NCBI GenBank assembly: GCA_013215465.1
Contig: JABSOW010000024.1
Location: 1 to 64,000, forward strand
DNA length: 64,000 nt
From: Colwellia sp.
GTDB lineage: Bacteria; Pseudomonadota; Gammaproteobacteria; Enterobacterales; Alteromonadaceae
Direction of reading: 5' to 3'
Each line of letters begins with the position of its first letter. The first letter of the stretch is position 1. Positions 1 to 8,730 of this stretch are shown in pieces. The translations under genes were made by a program, and so were the position numbers. A model generated the notes under the pieces. That model was given only the letters and a program-made list of their open reading frames with translations. It was not told the origin of the DNA and did not search any database.

Positions 1-1
1 G

Positions 2-61
2 CTTGCTAACGTTAAGCTAAATAATAAGCCGCTACAACTTGAGCATGTAATATGTGTTTAA
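2..61 (+). CDS. 3' end of an upstream gene (partial)
   Basis: An open frame enters from the left edge and ends in TAA at 59-61, giving about 19 residues ending in KPLQLEHVICV. The only support for coding is that the frame is open to the window edge and is followed by a clear intrinsic terminator at 108-140. The fragment is too short to assign to a family, and a chance open frame of this length is possible. Confidence 0.3.
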   Translation, partial: LANVKLNNKPLQLEHVICV

Positions 62-107
62 GTCGCGCACGGCGTTAATTTATATCCAAATAAGACCTAC
101 TATAAAT

Positions 108-140
108 AAAGACCAAACTGATAATTTAGTTTGGTCTTTT
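108..140 (+). terminator. Rho-independent terminator of the gene left of the window
   Basis: A 12-bp perfect stem (AAAGACCAAACT at 108-119, AGTTTGGTCTTT at 128-139) with an 8-nt loop is followed by an uninterrupted T tract to about 145. The reverse strand also starts with an A-rich arm, but no gene converges from the right, so it most likely ends a rightward transcript entering the window. Confidence 0.8.
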
Positions 141-145
141 TTTTT

Positions 146-442
146 AGTAATAATGTAAAGCCTGTTGATAAGGCAGGGGACATGAGGGGGAAATAATTAC
201 TGTCACGGTTTATTAATAGTTGATATATGGAAAAACTGGCTTTTAATTACTATTATTTATATTATCGCTAAAAATTGAGTTTAGCGTAAAGGTAAAGTGA
301 TGGTAGGGTGGGCAATGGAAGTATTGACTAGGGTCAACACTAGCGTCAGTTTTTAATAGTAATATAATCCATATTAAGTTAACAAATAAAATGTAGCTTC
401 ATCCCAAAGAATTAAGGTGTATCTCCCTGTTAGGAAGTATTA
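146..442. other. Intergenic region before the GGDEF gene
   Basis: About 300 bp with no open frame of note. It must hold the promoter of the diguanylate cyclase gene. The only regular element seen is a short inverted repeat TTGAC-N4-GTCAA at 324-337, too degenerate for a confident FNR/CRP call. An AGGAAG ribosome binding site precedes the ATG at 443. Confidence 0.4.
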
Positions 443-1735
443 ATGTCAAATGAAAAATCAACGAAAGAAGCGCTATTACTCAAAGTCAAAGCACTTGAAG
501 AAGTAATTAATAATGTTGGAAGTTATATCTACACTAAAGACGTCAGTGGATGTTATACCTTTGTTAATCATGCAGTTGAATCGATTTTTAACGTATCATT
601 AGCAAATGTTATCGGTAAAGACGACAGTCAGTTTTTTGATTTAGACGTGTATAACCAATTAAAGATCAATGACCAAAAAGTATTAAGTGAAGATACCTTA
701 ATTTCCTCAGAAGAAGTAAACCTGATTAAATCCACGGGTGAGTTAAAAACATTTCATACGGTTAAGAAAAGTTTAACCAATGATGTTGGTGAAATTATAG
801 GTATGTGTGGTATTTCTACTGATATTTCACAACAAAAAAAATTAGAAAGTACAATCATAGAGCAAAATAAATTATTAGATACAGTATTAAATAATGTTGA
901 TGCGTATATTTATATGAAAGATGATCAACGTTATTTCCGCTATGTTAATAATAAAACTGCAAAAATGTTAGGTCAATCACACGAAGACATTATTGGTAAG
1001 CTTGACTCGGATGTTCTTGGCACAGAGATGGCAAACCATTTTTGGCAATCAGATAAACTTGTGTTTGAAACGAACAAAAAACAGACTGTGGAAGAAGTGG
1101 TAGATGATGGTAAAGGTAATTTACGACATTATTTAAGTATGAAAATACCGTATAAACTTAATGAAGACTCACAAGTGCTCATCGGTTTTTCAACTGATGT
1201 TACTGAGTTATACCAATTAAAAGAAGAATTTAAAAAGCAAGCCAATACAGATTCATTAACGGGGTTATATAATCGTCGATACTTCTTTAAGCATGCTGCT
1301 AAAGAATTTAGCCGTGCTAAGCGTAATGGATTAGGCCTGTCAGTTATTTCAATTGATATTGATTACTTTAAAAAAATAAATGATAAGTATGGTCACCCTA
1401 TTGGCGATAAAGTATTGATTAAAATGAGTAATGATTTTTTTCCTAATTTACGTCAAGAAGATATTCTAGCAAGAGTTGGCGGTGAAGAATTCGCAATAAT
1501 ATTGCCTGATACCCTATTAGAAAAAGCAAAGGCAGTTGCTCAACGTATTTGCCATACTAAAAATACCTTTGTGGTTGATAAAGAGAATAATGAGACCATT
1601 GAAATACAGGTTAGTATTGGCTTAGTGTCAATGAAGGCATCTGATCTAAACTTTGATGATTTATTTGTTCGTGCGGATAATGCGTTATATCAAGCGAAAA
1701 AATCAGGTCGAAACAGGGTGTATTTCGATTTGTAG
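443..1735 (+). CDS. PAS-PAS-GGDEF diguanylate cyclase
   Basis: Predicted to make the second messenger c-di-GMP from two GTP. Two PAS sensor domains (about residues 15-130 and 145-257) precede a GGDEF domain (about 265-430). The active-site signature is intact as GGEEF at 346-350, and the allosteric inhibition site RxxD (RQED, 337-340) sits exactly five residues upstream, so product feedback is expected. DxLTGLYNRR (from about 270) marks the domain entry. No membrane segment or signal peptide is visible, so it should be a cytosolic sensor; the PAS ligand cannot be read from sequence. The start ATG has AGGAAG about 5 nt upstream. The gene stands alone, convergent with the methyltransferase gene. 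Activity is inferred from intact motifs. Confidence 0.93.
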   Translation: MSNEKSTKEALLLKVKALEEVINNVGSYIYTKDVSGCYTFVNHAVESIFNVSLANVIGKDDSQFFDLDVYNQLKINDQKVLSEDTLISSEEVNLIKSTGELKTFHTVKKSLTNDVGEIIGMCGISTDISQQKKLESTIIEQNKLLDTVLNNVDAYIYMKDDQRYFRYVNNKTAKMLGQSHEDIIGKLDSDVLGTEMANHFWQSDKLVFETNKKQTVEEVVDDGKGNLRHYLSMKIPYKLNEDSQVLIGFSTDVTELYQLKEEFKKQANTDSLTGLYNRRYFFKHAAKEFSRAKRNGLGLSVISIDIDYFKKINDKYGHPIGDKVLIKMSNDFFPNLRQEDILARVGGEEFAIILPDTLLEKAKAVAQRICHTKNTFVVDKENNETIEIQVSIGLVSMKASDLNFDDLFVRADNALYQAKKSGRNRVYFDL

Positions 1736-1766
1736 TGGCGATAGTGAACAAATATAGACATTATAT

Positions 1767-2309
1767 TTAAGTTTTTTTATCTATTTTGTATAGGTAAACC
1801 GGTGATTTGTAAAAATCATCTAGTGATACCATTTTGTAATATTGCCATGAGGGTAAAGCAAAATTATTGCTGATTAGAAAGTTAACGTTAGGCTGCTCTA
1901 ACAGTAATTTATCCCTGACTCTGTCCATAGCCTCTGGATATAAATAACAAACTAACACTGAGGCATTTGATAGGTTTGCGTGATAAAAATTTTGTCGATG
2001 CAATGTTAAGTTTTGTAAACCCAATAGTTTTTTAAGTAATACCGACGTAAGCCATGGCACTAATGACAATTCATAACCTATTACTTGCCTTTGTGGGTTT
2101 CTCTTTGCTATACGTACAACAAAGTTACCCCAGCCGCTGCCTAAATCAATGATGGCTCCGTTACCTGTTTCGTCGACTAACGCCATCATAGTATTATAAG
2201 CTTTGTTTGAGCTTGGCATGGGTGATATACCTAACGTTACGCTGCTGTATATGAGTGATACGGTAATAAAAATTGCAGTAATTAACAGCAAAACATCAAA
2301 TATAATCAA
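1767..2309 (-). CDS. Membrane-anchored class I SAM-dependent methyltransferase, FAM173-like
   Basis: A 180-aa protein with one N-terminal hydrophobic anchor (residues 3-27) and a short Rossmann methyltransferase core. The SAM-binding motif I is IDLGSGWGNFV (about 54-64), followed by an acidic strand (GYELS). The layout (short membrane anchor, DLGSG motif, E-L-S/N plus PWL, and a P-W near the C-terminus) resembles the FAM173/ATPSCKMT-type protein lysine methyltransferases and their bacterial homologues. That resemblance is from memory of the family, and the substrate is unknown. It is convergent with the GGDEF gene and 31 bp from its stop, so no operon link is implied. Confidence 0.65.
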   Translation of the reverse strand: MIIFDVLLLITAIFITVSLIYSSVTLGISPMPSSNKAYNTMMALVDETGNGAIIDLGSGWGNFVVRIAKRNPQRQVIGYELSLVPWLTSVLLKKLLGLQNLTLHRQNFYHANLSNASVLVCYLYPEAMDRVRDKLLLEQPNVNFLISNNFALPSWQYYKMVSLDDFYKSPVYLYKIDKKT

Positions 2310-2675
2310 GGAATAATTCTCAAAGGGCTTGTTCTCGTTAATGTATGTAACAAAGTAACCGTGATGTTTTTTTTATGCAATCTTTATCGCAGTGTTAATG
2401 TAATATGTAATGGTGTATTTGCCTAGAGTGACTAGGCTAGATACTAGTCGGCACGATTAAAAATATTTTATTTTGAACAATATTTAACCGCAAAAAATCA
2501 ACAAACCCTAGTTATTTGTAGAAGATGTTGAATGTTTTACAAAATATAGGAAGCTCAGCGCTATTCAGTTACTTTTATTCACTGTATAATGGTATTTTGA
2601 GTATACTGATTTGCTTTTGCTTAAACCGACTGTCTTTAGCATCAGCAGATAACCCTAAAAGAGCTAAATAACGTA
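2310..2675. other. Divergent intergenic region
   Basis: About 365 AT-rich bases between the leftward methyltransferase gene and the rightward small gene at 2676. No ORF, RNA gene or strong hairpin is visible; it presumably carries both promoters. Confidence 0.4.
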
Positions 2676-2999
2676 ATGAAACCCTATTCAGATATTGCCG
2701 AATTAATCGAAACCTTAGAATCGGAAATAGAGTCACTTACCGAACAAGTTTCCACCTTAAATAAAACTCCTCAGAGTTTTAATGAACAAGTTATTTTTAA
2801 ATATATAGATACAGCTAGTACGGGTAAAACAAAAGATTTTGTTAGATCGTTAGGGGTAAAATCTGAGCGTGGCTCTCTATTTTCATCAGGAGATGTCAGC
2901 AAGCTAATAAAAAGTGGTGCTGATGATATTTCACCTGAGTTACTTGCTATAGCGCGAAAAGTGGCTAGTATGAAAAATAAGAACGGTAAGCGCCGCTAA
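2676..2999 (+). CDS. Small hypothetical protein with N-terminal coiled coil
   Basis: A 107-aa protein of a family I do not recognise. Residues about 7-32 form an acidic amphipathic coiled-coil-like segment (IAELIETLESEIESLTEQV). The middle contains K-G-T-K/S-R-G motifs, and the C-terminus is very basic (KNKNGKRR). No signal peptide, membrane helix or cysteine is present, so a small cytosolic, possibly nucleic-acid-associated protein is plausible but unproven. It is an isolated monocistron 116 bp upstream of the cold-shock gene and in the same direction. Codon use looks like its neighbours. Confidence 0.65.
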   Translation: MKPYSDIAELIETLESEIESLTEQVSTLNKTPQSFNEQVIFKYIDTASTGKTKDFVRSLGVKSERGSLFSSGDVSKLIKSGADDISPELLAIARKVASMKNKNGKRR

Positions 3000-3115
3000 T
3001 TAGTAATACAAGCGGCCAGTTACGGTAGCTCAATTAAAATTAAATTTACATTCTGATATTGTAATGGTGATAGCAAATCAGAATTATATTTTTCACCAAA
3101 GATAAAGAGAACATT

Positions 3116-3322
3116 ATGAGTAAAGGTATAGTTAAGTGGTTTAATGCAGATAAAGGTTTCGGATTTATTACTCCAGAAGACGGAAGTAAAGATTTGTTCG
3201 TTCATCATTCAGAAATTCAAGCAGGCGGTCAATACGCTACATTGGCTGATGGCCAAGCAGTTGAATTTGAAATAGGCGAAGGACAAAAAGGTCCATGCGC
3301 AAATAAAGTTGTTGCTATTTAA
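3116..3322 (+). CDS. Cold-shock protein, CspA family
   Basis: A 68-aa single cold-shock domain, the normal length for the family. Both RNA-binding motifs are present: RNP1 KGFGFI (residues 13-18) and RNP2 LFVHHS (27-32). It should bind single-stranded RNA/DNA and act as an RNA chaperone in the cytosol. The 116-nt spacer upstream is long enough for a regulated 5' leader, as in cspA, but I could not identify a convincing cold box. A GAGA ribosome site lies 5 nt before the ATG. Several paralogues are usual in marine psychrophiles, so I give no specific symbol. Confidence 0.95.
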   Translation: MSKGIVKWFNADKGFGFITPEDGSKDLFVHHSEIQAGGQYATLADGQAVEFEIGEGQKGPCANKVVAI

Positions 3323-3675
3323 GCGATAATTTATAACAAGTAAGTAAGCGGATACGGTACATGTAGTCGTTTACTTATGCGTTATTGCTAGAAAATTCAC
3401 TTATATTCTTACCTCAAAGCTAAAAGTTATCGCCTCAATTATGGCAATAATACCTAAATAGCACCTATTTTGAACAATGTAATTTCATTTTTTTGAATAT
3501 TTCATACCTTGTCACTAACCGATATCCCTTTATCATCATTGCGCTTTCGTGAATATAACTAAGCGATAAAACCCCTCGATACATAGTTAAATTGACACTT
3601 ACTCTTGTATTCATCAGCAGAGTATTTATAGTAATAGCTATTGGTTTTAGCACTTAATCACAAGCACTTTTTAAT
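3323..3675. other. Intergenic region between csp and the luxR-type gene
   Basis: About 350 bp. An imperfect inverted repeat (AAGTAAGCG near 3340, CGTTTACTT near 3368) follows the cold-shock gene without a T tract, so it is not a standard terminator. A 62-codon frame on the minus strand has no ribosome site or recognisable product and is not called. Confidence 0.4.
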
Positions 3676-4494
3676 ATGTCTCATGTTGCACAAATAGCTG
3701 ATATAGCAGCGAATTGGATTGATGATTTATCAGAGTCAGATTTTCCTCAAAAGCTCGCTTTAGGATTAAAACAACTGGTTGAAAGTAACGATGTCACGGT
3801 AATACTATTTCGACATTCGGGCTTACCAACACTTGAATATTTTGATGATCCGATGAAAGGCGGTAGTAATAATATTGATTTGTTTGTGAAAGGCGCTTTT
3901 TTAATTGATCCTTTCTATCTAGTGGCCACCCAAAAACAACAACGTGGCTTTGTTCATTTCAAAGCGATAATGCCTTCAGGTTTTAAACAAACAGAATATT
4001 ATCGCACCTGGTACTGTAACTCAGGATTGAAAGATGAATGTGGCTATCTTATTTCTTTGCCCAATAATGACTTCATTAATATATCGGTAGGTCGTACTGG
4101 TTCATTGAAGGTTTTTTCTAAGAAAGAGTTAACTTTACTTGAAGAGATAACGCCGTTGATTGAAAAAGTTTGTCAACGTTATTGGCAACAATTGCAATCA
4201 ACTGACGACACTTCAAACATTCGGGTTAGAATGCAACATGCCTTAGATCACTTTGGCGCGTCCGTGTTAACGCAAAGAGAAAAGCAAGTGGTGCACTTAA
4301 TTTTACATGGCCACACCACAAAAACAGTATCAGAAGAGTTAAATATTGTCGTTGAAACAGTGAAACTACACCGGAAACACGCCTATGCTAAGCTCGATAT
4401 TAATTCACAGTCTGAATTGTTTTACTTGTTTATTGACTCATTAATGAGTGTTGAAGATTACATTGAAGGTGATCCGTTATCTAATTATATGTAG
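3676..4494 (+). CDS. LuxR/FixJ-type (GerE) helix-turn-helix transcriptional regulator
   Basis: A 272-aa protein whose C-terminal part (about 195-255) is a GerE-type DNA-binding domain: LTQREKQVVHLILHG, then TKTVSEELNIVVETVKLHRK. The N-terminal 180 residues match no receiver or obvious autoinducer domain that I recognise, so the ligand is unknown. It is convergent with the PuuA-like gene (gap 42 bp) and borders the catabolic region, making it a candidate for the factor that binds the CCCCTAT sites upstream of that region's genes (inference only). The start was chosen as the only ATG before the conserved region; its ribosome site is weak. Confidence 0.85.
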   Translation: MSHVAQIADIAANWIDDLSESDFPQKLALGLKQLVESNDVTVILFRHSGLPTLEYFDDPMKGGSNNIDLFVKGAFLIDPFYLVATQKQQRGFVHFKAIMPSGFKQTEYYRTWYCNSGLKDECGYLISLPNNDFINISVGRTGSLKVFSKKELTLLEEITPLIEKVCQRYWQQLQSTDDTSNIRVRMQHALDHFGASVLTQREKQVVHLILHGHTTKTVSEELNIVVETVKLHRKHAYAKLDINSQSELFYLFIDSLMSVEDYIEGDPLSNYM

Positions 4495-4536
4495 GTATGA
4501 ATTAGACAACAGATCTATTTTTTATATGAAATTTAG

Positions 4537-5883
4537 TTATAAATAAGTTTCATATTCAAGCGCTGTTATTTGGTTATTGAACTCTTCTAACTCTTGCTCT
4601 TTGGTTGCAACAAAAACTCGTTGAAATTCCTTACCAAAATATTGACTAATAAATTCTGAATGTTTAAAGTGTTCGATAGATTGCAGCCATGAATTAGGTA
4701 AACTTGCGGGCACTTGGGTATATGCATTACCCGTAATAGCCTCTGGTGCGGTCAGTTTATTTTCAATACCATATAACATGCCTGCTATAATCGCCGCAGC
4801 AACAAGATAAGGGTTAGCATCTGCTCCGGCTACTCTATGCTCTATTCGCATAGCTTCATGACTTCCAGCCGGTACTCTTATGGCGACTGTACGGTTTTCA
4901 TAACCCCAAGTTGCCGTCATAGGTACATGAGAGCCGACTTTAAAGCGACGATATGAATTTAAATGCGGTGCAAAAATCAGCATACAATCATTCAACGTTG
5001 CTAAACAACCAGCAATCGCATGTTGTAGTAATTCGTTGCCTTCATCAGTGCCATTATTAAACGCATTATTACCATCCTTATCTAATAAGCTGCAATGCAT
5101 GTGCATGCCATTCCCCGCTAAATCAGCAAAAGGTTTGGCCATAAAAGAAGCACGTAAATCTAATTTTTTGGCTACTCCCTTGATGGTTCTTTGTAACATT
5201 AAGGCTTGATCAGAGGCTATTAATGCGTCTGGTTGATGATGTAAATTAATTTCATATTGTGACGGTGCGGCTTCAGTAATTAACGTATCAATAGGTAAAT
5301 TCTGTGCTTTTGCGGCATCACGCACACCATGCATGAATTCGCTCATATCCTGCATAGACTCTAAACCATAAGTTTGACCCGCATCAATTCCTGCTGGACT
5401 TTTTTGACTATGAATAGGTTGCCCTAACGCATCATTGTCTTTAGTAAATAAACTGAATTCCATTTCAAAGGCTGGCATTGCCGATAAATTAAGTTGTTCA
5501 AAACGCGTTATAATATTTTGTAATATATTACGGACATCATATTGACAGGGAACATTGTTAAAGTCACTTAATGACAGCATAATTTGTGCGGTTGGCCTTT
5601 TTAACCATGGAACAATTGCCAACGTGCGAATATCTGCAATACAAACACCATCTTCATCACCACTTTGATAAACCCAGCTTTGAGGGTCTCGTCCCCAAAT
5701 ATCGAAAGCAATGGCAGTGAGTGGTAATTTAAGTCCTCCATTCATTATTTTAGAAATATTATCGCGCTCAATCCATTTACCGCGGAGCTTACCATTGATA
5801 TCAGGTAGCATAACTTCAAAAACTTCGATTTCAGGGTGGTCTTTTAGAAACTTATTTAAAATTTCTGTATTGCTTAAAGACAT
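4537..5883 (-). CDS. Glutamine synthetase family protein, probable gamma-glutamylpolyamine synthetase (PuuA-like)
   Basis: A 448-aa GS-fold enzyme. The N-terminal beta-grasp shows VMLPDINGKLRGKWI (about 24-38). The catalytic domain has the glutamate-binding EAAPSQYEINLH segment (about 204-215), NGMHMHCSLLD, and IRVPAG followed by EHRVAGADANPYL near 340. Loss of the glutamine synthetase adenylylation loop and the neighbourhood (permeases, GABA aminotransferase, semialdehyde dehydrogenase) favour ATP-dependent gamma-glutamylation of putrescine or a related amine over ammonia assimilation. Substrate specificity is inferred. AGAGAT lies before the ATG. An ATAGGGG half-site (5899-5905) lies just upstream, matching sites in front of two nearby transport genes. 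Confidence 0.85.
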   Translation of the reverse strand: MSLSNTEILNKFLKDHPEIEVFEVMLPDINGKLRGKWIERDNISKIMNGGLKLPLTAIAFDIWGRDPQSWVYQSGDEDGVCIADIRTLAIVPWLKRPTAQIMLSLSDFNNVPCQYDVRNILQNIITRFEQLNLSAMPAFEMEFSLFTKDNDALGQPIHSQKSPAGIDAGQTYGLESMQDMSEFMHGVRDAAKAQNLPIDTLITEAAPSQYEINLHHQPDALIASDQALMLQRTIKGVAKKLDLRASFMAKPFADLAGNGMHMHCSLLDKDGNNAFNNGTDEGNELLQHAIAGCLATLNDCMLIFAPHLNSYRRFKVGSHVPMTATWGYENRTVAIRVPAGSHEAMRIEHRVAGADANPYLVAAAIIAGMLYGIENKLTAPEAITGNAYTQVPASLPNSWLQSIEHFKHSEFISQYFGKEFQRVFVATKEQELEEFNNQITALEYETYL

Positions 5884-5970
5884 AATTATCTCTGTAAAAT
5901 AGGGGTTAAAAATTATTTAACCTAGAAAAAAGTCCCTAGAGCAAGCTCTAGGAAAAAGGAAATAAGGGAA

Positions 5971-8259
5971 TTAAAAATTCATATCAAAGCTAACACCCAC
6001 GGTGCGAGGTTTGGCTGGCCAAACAAAGGTATTAACTAAACCAAAACCGTTTTGGTTGTTAGCATCAGCATTTTCCCAGCCACGTTCGAAGTACTCTTCA
6101 TTCGTTACGTTATCGATATAGAGACTAACTGACCATTCATGTTCGCTTTCATACATGGCGCGTAAACCTAGCTCATTCCAGCTGTCAACTTTGGCAGTTT
6201 CATAGTTACCCGGGCCACCATAAATTTCACTTTGGTAAACCCATTGAGCGATCAAGGTTACTATGCCGCTGTCCATGTAATGAAAATAGGAAGCAACCAT
6301 AGAGCCACTTAGCTCAGGTGCCATAGGCAACTTGTTTCCTAGCGTACCATCACCGTCTTCAATTTCTTTGGTTATTTTACTGTCCATCCATGCACCGGCT
6401 AAACGAAAATCCCAGTTGTCTGTTGGCGTCCAATGCATGTCAACTTCTAACCCTTGGTTTTGTGCTTCACCAACATTTTTTACTAATTGTGAGCCACTTT
6501 CAAAAATAATCATTTGTAGGTCTTGGTAATCATAAGTGAAATAAGCAAGGTTTAGCTGCATAGAGTTATCTAACAACATCATTTTGGCACCAATTTCATA
6601 ACTGGTGGTGGTTTCAGGCTCAAAAGCAAGTGGCTTACTGTCAGAAGCTAGCGGACCACCGTATTCTTGCGAACCATCATTATCAATACCAAAGGTGGAG
6701 TAGCCGCCCGATTTATAGCCTTTGGCAACATTGGCATACAAATTTACATTGTCAGTTAACTCATACACCGCAGCAACTCGCGGGGTAAAATCTGACCAAG
6801 TATCTTTCGCGGTAACAGCCCCATCGGTATACCATTCAAAAACAAAGGTATTACCTAATGCGCCACCAGAATCTAATACTTCAATACTCATATCTTTAGT
6901 ATCGCTAGTGTAGCGACCACCTAAAGTTAAATCGAGTTTATCTGTGGCTTGCCAAGTAATATCACCATAAACAGACCAACCGGTATTTTTTAAAATATCA
7001 ATATTGGTCTCTGCTTTATTGGTTAATAAATCTGCTGGGTCAATATCGTCTTCCCAATACGTTTCCCAGTTAGCGTCATCACAGCCTAGTGCTGGCCCAT
7101 CAAAGTCGGCAAAATCAGTTCTAGAAACTGCGACACATAAGGCATTTTCGTCATACGAGTTCGTAAAGGTTGCATCAATATCTTCTTGATAAACACTGAT
7201 ACCAACGAAACCATTGATTGAACCGCCACCATCATAATTTAATCTCAATTCTTGACTAATATAATCAACGCTTTGATCTTGACCATAATTATTAATAAAT
7301 GTCGGTTGAGCATCAAAATCTTCTAAATAGGCAAAATCATAGCTTTTATAACCGGTAATTGAGGTTAATAAATACTCATCTGATAAGGTGAATTCTATGT
7401 TGGCTTGTAATGAGAGTATTTCACCACGATCGTAGCCTTTGCCTTTACCGTAATCTATATTGACTTTATCTTTGGCGATGCCATTTACTTCAGTCCAATA
7501 TACTGAAGGATCTTGTTCTCTGTCTTCATAAGTTGCACGAAAAACAGCATCTACATTGTCTCCTTCATAGCGTAATGATAAACGGGTTGAGTTAATTTCA
7601 CTACCGCCTAAATCCCCACCGCCGGCGATATTTTCTAGCCAGCCACCTTTAGTTATATAGTTACCTGCGGCGCGAAAATACCAATTATCGGTTAAGGGAA
7701 TATTCACCATGCCAGTGACTTCTTGAGTATCATATTGAGCAACCGTTACGCCTATTTTCGCTTCAAAGTCTGAAATAGGTTTGTTGGTGGTAATATTAAT
7801 GCCGCCAGCAATAGCATTTCGTCCAAACAAGGTACCTTGTGGTCCTTTTACTACTTCGGCACGTTCCATATCGTAAAATGACATTTGTACGCCGCCATTA
7901 CGGCCAGCCCATAAACCATCTGTAAAAATAGCCACCGATGGATCGCCACCTATACCAAAATCATTGGTGCCTATGCCTCTTATAGAAAGGGCATCAATAA
8001 AGCTATCTTCTGTCTTACCATTAAAACCAGGGGTTAAATCAACCAAACCACGCACATCTTCAATACGAAGTTGCTGCATCATGTCGCCATTAAAGGCTGA
8101 TACTGCTACGGGAACATCTTGAACAGATTGAGAACGTTTTTGTACTTTTACTTCAATCACTTCAATTTCACTCGCTAACGCACTGTTTAAGCCTAAAGCT
8201 AAAAACAATGGCGATAACTTAAATAAATTGGGTGCAATGAGCGTTGATTTCTGATTCAT
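5971..8259 (-). CDS. TonB-dependent outer-membrane receptor
   Basis: A 762-aa receptor importing an unknown substrate across the outer membrane with TonB-ExbBD energy. It has a signal peptide (about 1-29, ending SALA), then a TonB-box-like IEVIEV stretch. The plug domain carries VEVTA-like and KGPQGTLFGRNAIAGGI motifs (about 45-165), then the beta-barrel to a C-terminal aromatic residue (SFDMNF). No N-terminal STN domain is present, so this one should transport without transducing a signal to an anti-sigma factor. It lies 87 bp upstream of the PuuA-like gene and in the same direction, so the two may be co-transcribed. An AGGT ribosome site precedes the ATG. Confidence 0.93.
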   Translation of the reverse strand: MNQKSTLIAPNLFKLSPLFLALGLNSALASEIEVIEVKVQKRSQSVQDVPVAVSAFNGDMMQQLRIEDVRGLVDLTPGFNGKTEDSFIDALSIRGIGTNDFGIGGDPSVAIFTDGLWAGRNGGVQMSFYDMERAEVVKGPQGTLFGRNAIAGGINITTNKPISDFEAKIGVTVAQYDTQEVTGMVNIPLTDNWYFRAAGNYITKGGWLENIAGGGDLGGSEINSTRLSLRYEGDNVDAVFRATYEDREQDPSVYWTEVNGIAKDKVNIDYGKGKGYDRGEILSLQANIEFTLSDEYLLTSITGYKSYDFAYLEDFDAQPTFINNYGQDQSVDYISQELRLNYDGGGSINGFVGISVYQEDIDATFTNSYDENALCVAVSRTDFADFDGPALGCDDANWETYWEDDIDPADLLTNKAETNIDILKNTGWSVYGDITWQATDKLDLTLGGRYTSDTKDMSIEVLDSGGALGNTFVFEWYTDGAVTAKDTWSDFTPRVAAVYELTDNVNLYANVAKGYKSGGYSTFGIDNDGSQEYGGPLASDSKPLAFEPETTTSYEIGAKMMLLDNSMQLNLAYFTYDYQDLQMIIFESGSQLVKNVGEAQNQGLEVDMHWTPTDNWDFRLAGAWMDSKITKEIEDGDGTLGNKLPMAPELSGSMVASYFHYMDSGIVTLIAQWVYQSEIYGGPGNYETAKVDSWNELGLRAMYESEHEWSVSLYIDNVTNEEYFERGWENADANNQNGFGLVNTFVWPAKPRTVGVSFDMNF

Positions 8260-8537
8260 AGTTAGACCTATTGTATTTGAGTTTAATGTTCACTTTGTCA
8301 CGGTAATGAAGCGAGGCGCAGTGGTTTATATTGTTATTATTAATTTTTATTCAAAATTAGATTAAGTAATTTACTGATTTTCGAACATACCCCTATCGCG
8401 TTAGGCTTTATAAGTGATAGATATTATTGAATGAAAATTACGTAAATTGAGTGATAAATAAAGTACTCAACCTTAATAAATAGTATAGGTAGGACAATAA
8501 AAAACATTTGGCAATAATAGTTTTGTCAGCGAATACT

Positions 8538-8549
8538 CCCCTATAGGGG
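8538..8549. promoter_or_regulatory. Palindromic operator candidate CCCCTATAGGGG
   Basis: A perfect 12-bp palindrome in otherwise AT-rich DNA, 182 bp before the permease start. Matching half-sites lie nearby: CCCCTAT at about 8389-8395, in front of the divergent TonB receptor gene, and ATAGGGG at 5899-5905, in front of the PuuA-like gene. The same half-site at three genes of one catabolic region suggests a dimeric regulator; the LuxR-type protein at 3676-4494 is the nearest candidate. Confidence 0.5.
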
Positions 8550-8647
8550 TAACTTAATCATCGATTCTTTATGCAACACTGAATGACTAATAAAAACACA
8601 CTGATAAAAATAAGAATTATTCAGTTATTATGTATAAAAATACAAAA

Positions 8648-8682
8648 CTAAAAACTAAAAACTAAAAACTAAAAACTAAAAA
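8648..8682 (+). repeat. Tandem repeat of CTAAAAA, five units
   Basis: Five consecutive copies of a 7-bp unit (phases at 8648, 8655, 8662, 8669 and 8676), about 50 bp before the permease start. Its place between a possible promoter and the coding start means copy-number change could alter expression, but no such effect can be shown from one sequence. Confidence 0.8.
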
Positions 8683-8730
8683 GTAATAACTGATATAAAT
8701 TCATTAAGTCTGAAAGGAAGAGAGATATTT

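Larger units (their letters stand above)
8260..8730. other. Divergent regulatory region between the TonB receptor and permease genes
   Basis: A 471-bp region holding promoters for both divergent genes. It contains TACCCCTATCG at 8387-8397, a perfect 12-bp palindrome CCCCTATAGGGG at 8538-8549, and a 7-bp tandem repeat at 8648-8682, all listed separately. No ORF is visible. Confidence 0.6.

Noticed and set aside
324..337. TTGAC-N4-GTCAA as a possible FNR/CRP site before the GGDEF gene
   Set aside because: The second half does not match ATCAA, and such short dyads are common in AT-rich spacers.
3001..3115. Cold-box leader or riboswitch in front of the cold-shock gene
   Set aside because: The spacer is long enough, but I could find neither a convincing cold-box sequence nor a regular RNA fold.
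3020..3208. 62-codon minus-strand frame overlapping the cold-shock gene
   Set aside because: Overlaps a certain gene on the other strand; no supporting signal.
3465..3653. 62-codon minus-strand frame in the spacer before the LuxR-type gene
   Set aside because: It lies in non-coding DNA, so it was considered, but it has no ribosome site, a biased composition and no recognisable product.
8648..8682. CTAAAAA array as a CRISPR-like or origin-type repeat
   Set aside because: Units are 7 bp without spacers and there are no cas genes or iteron-binding genes nearby.
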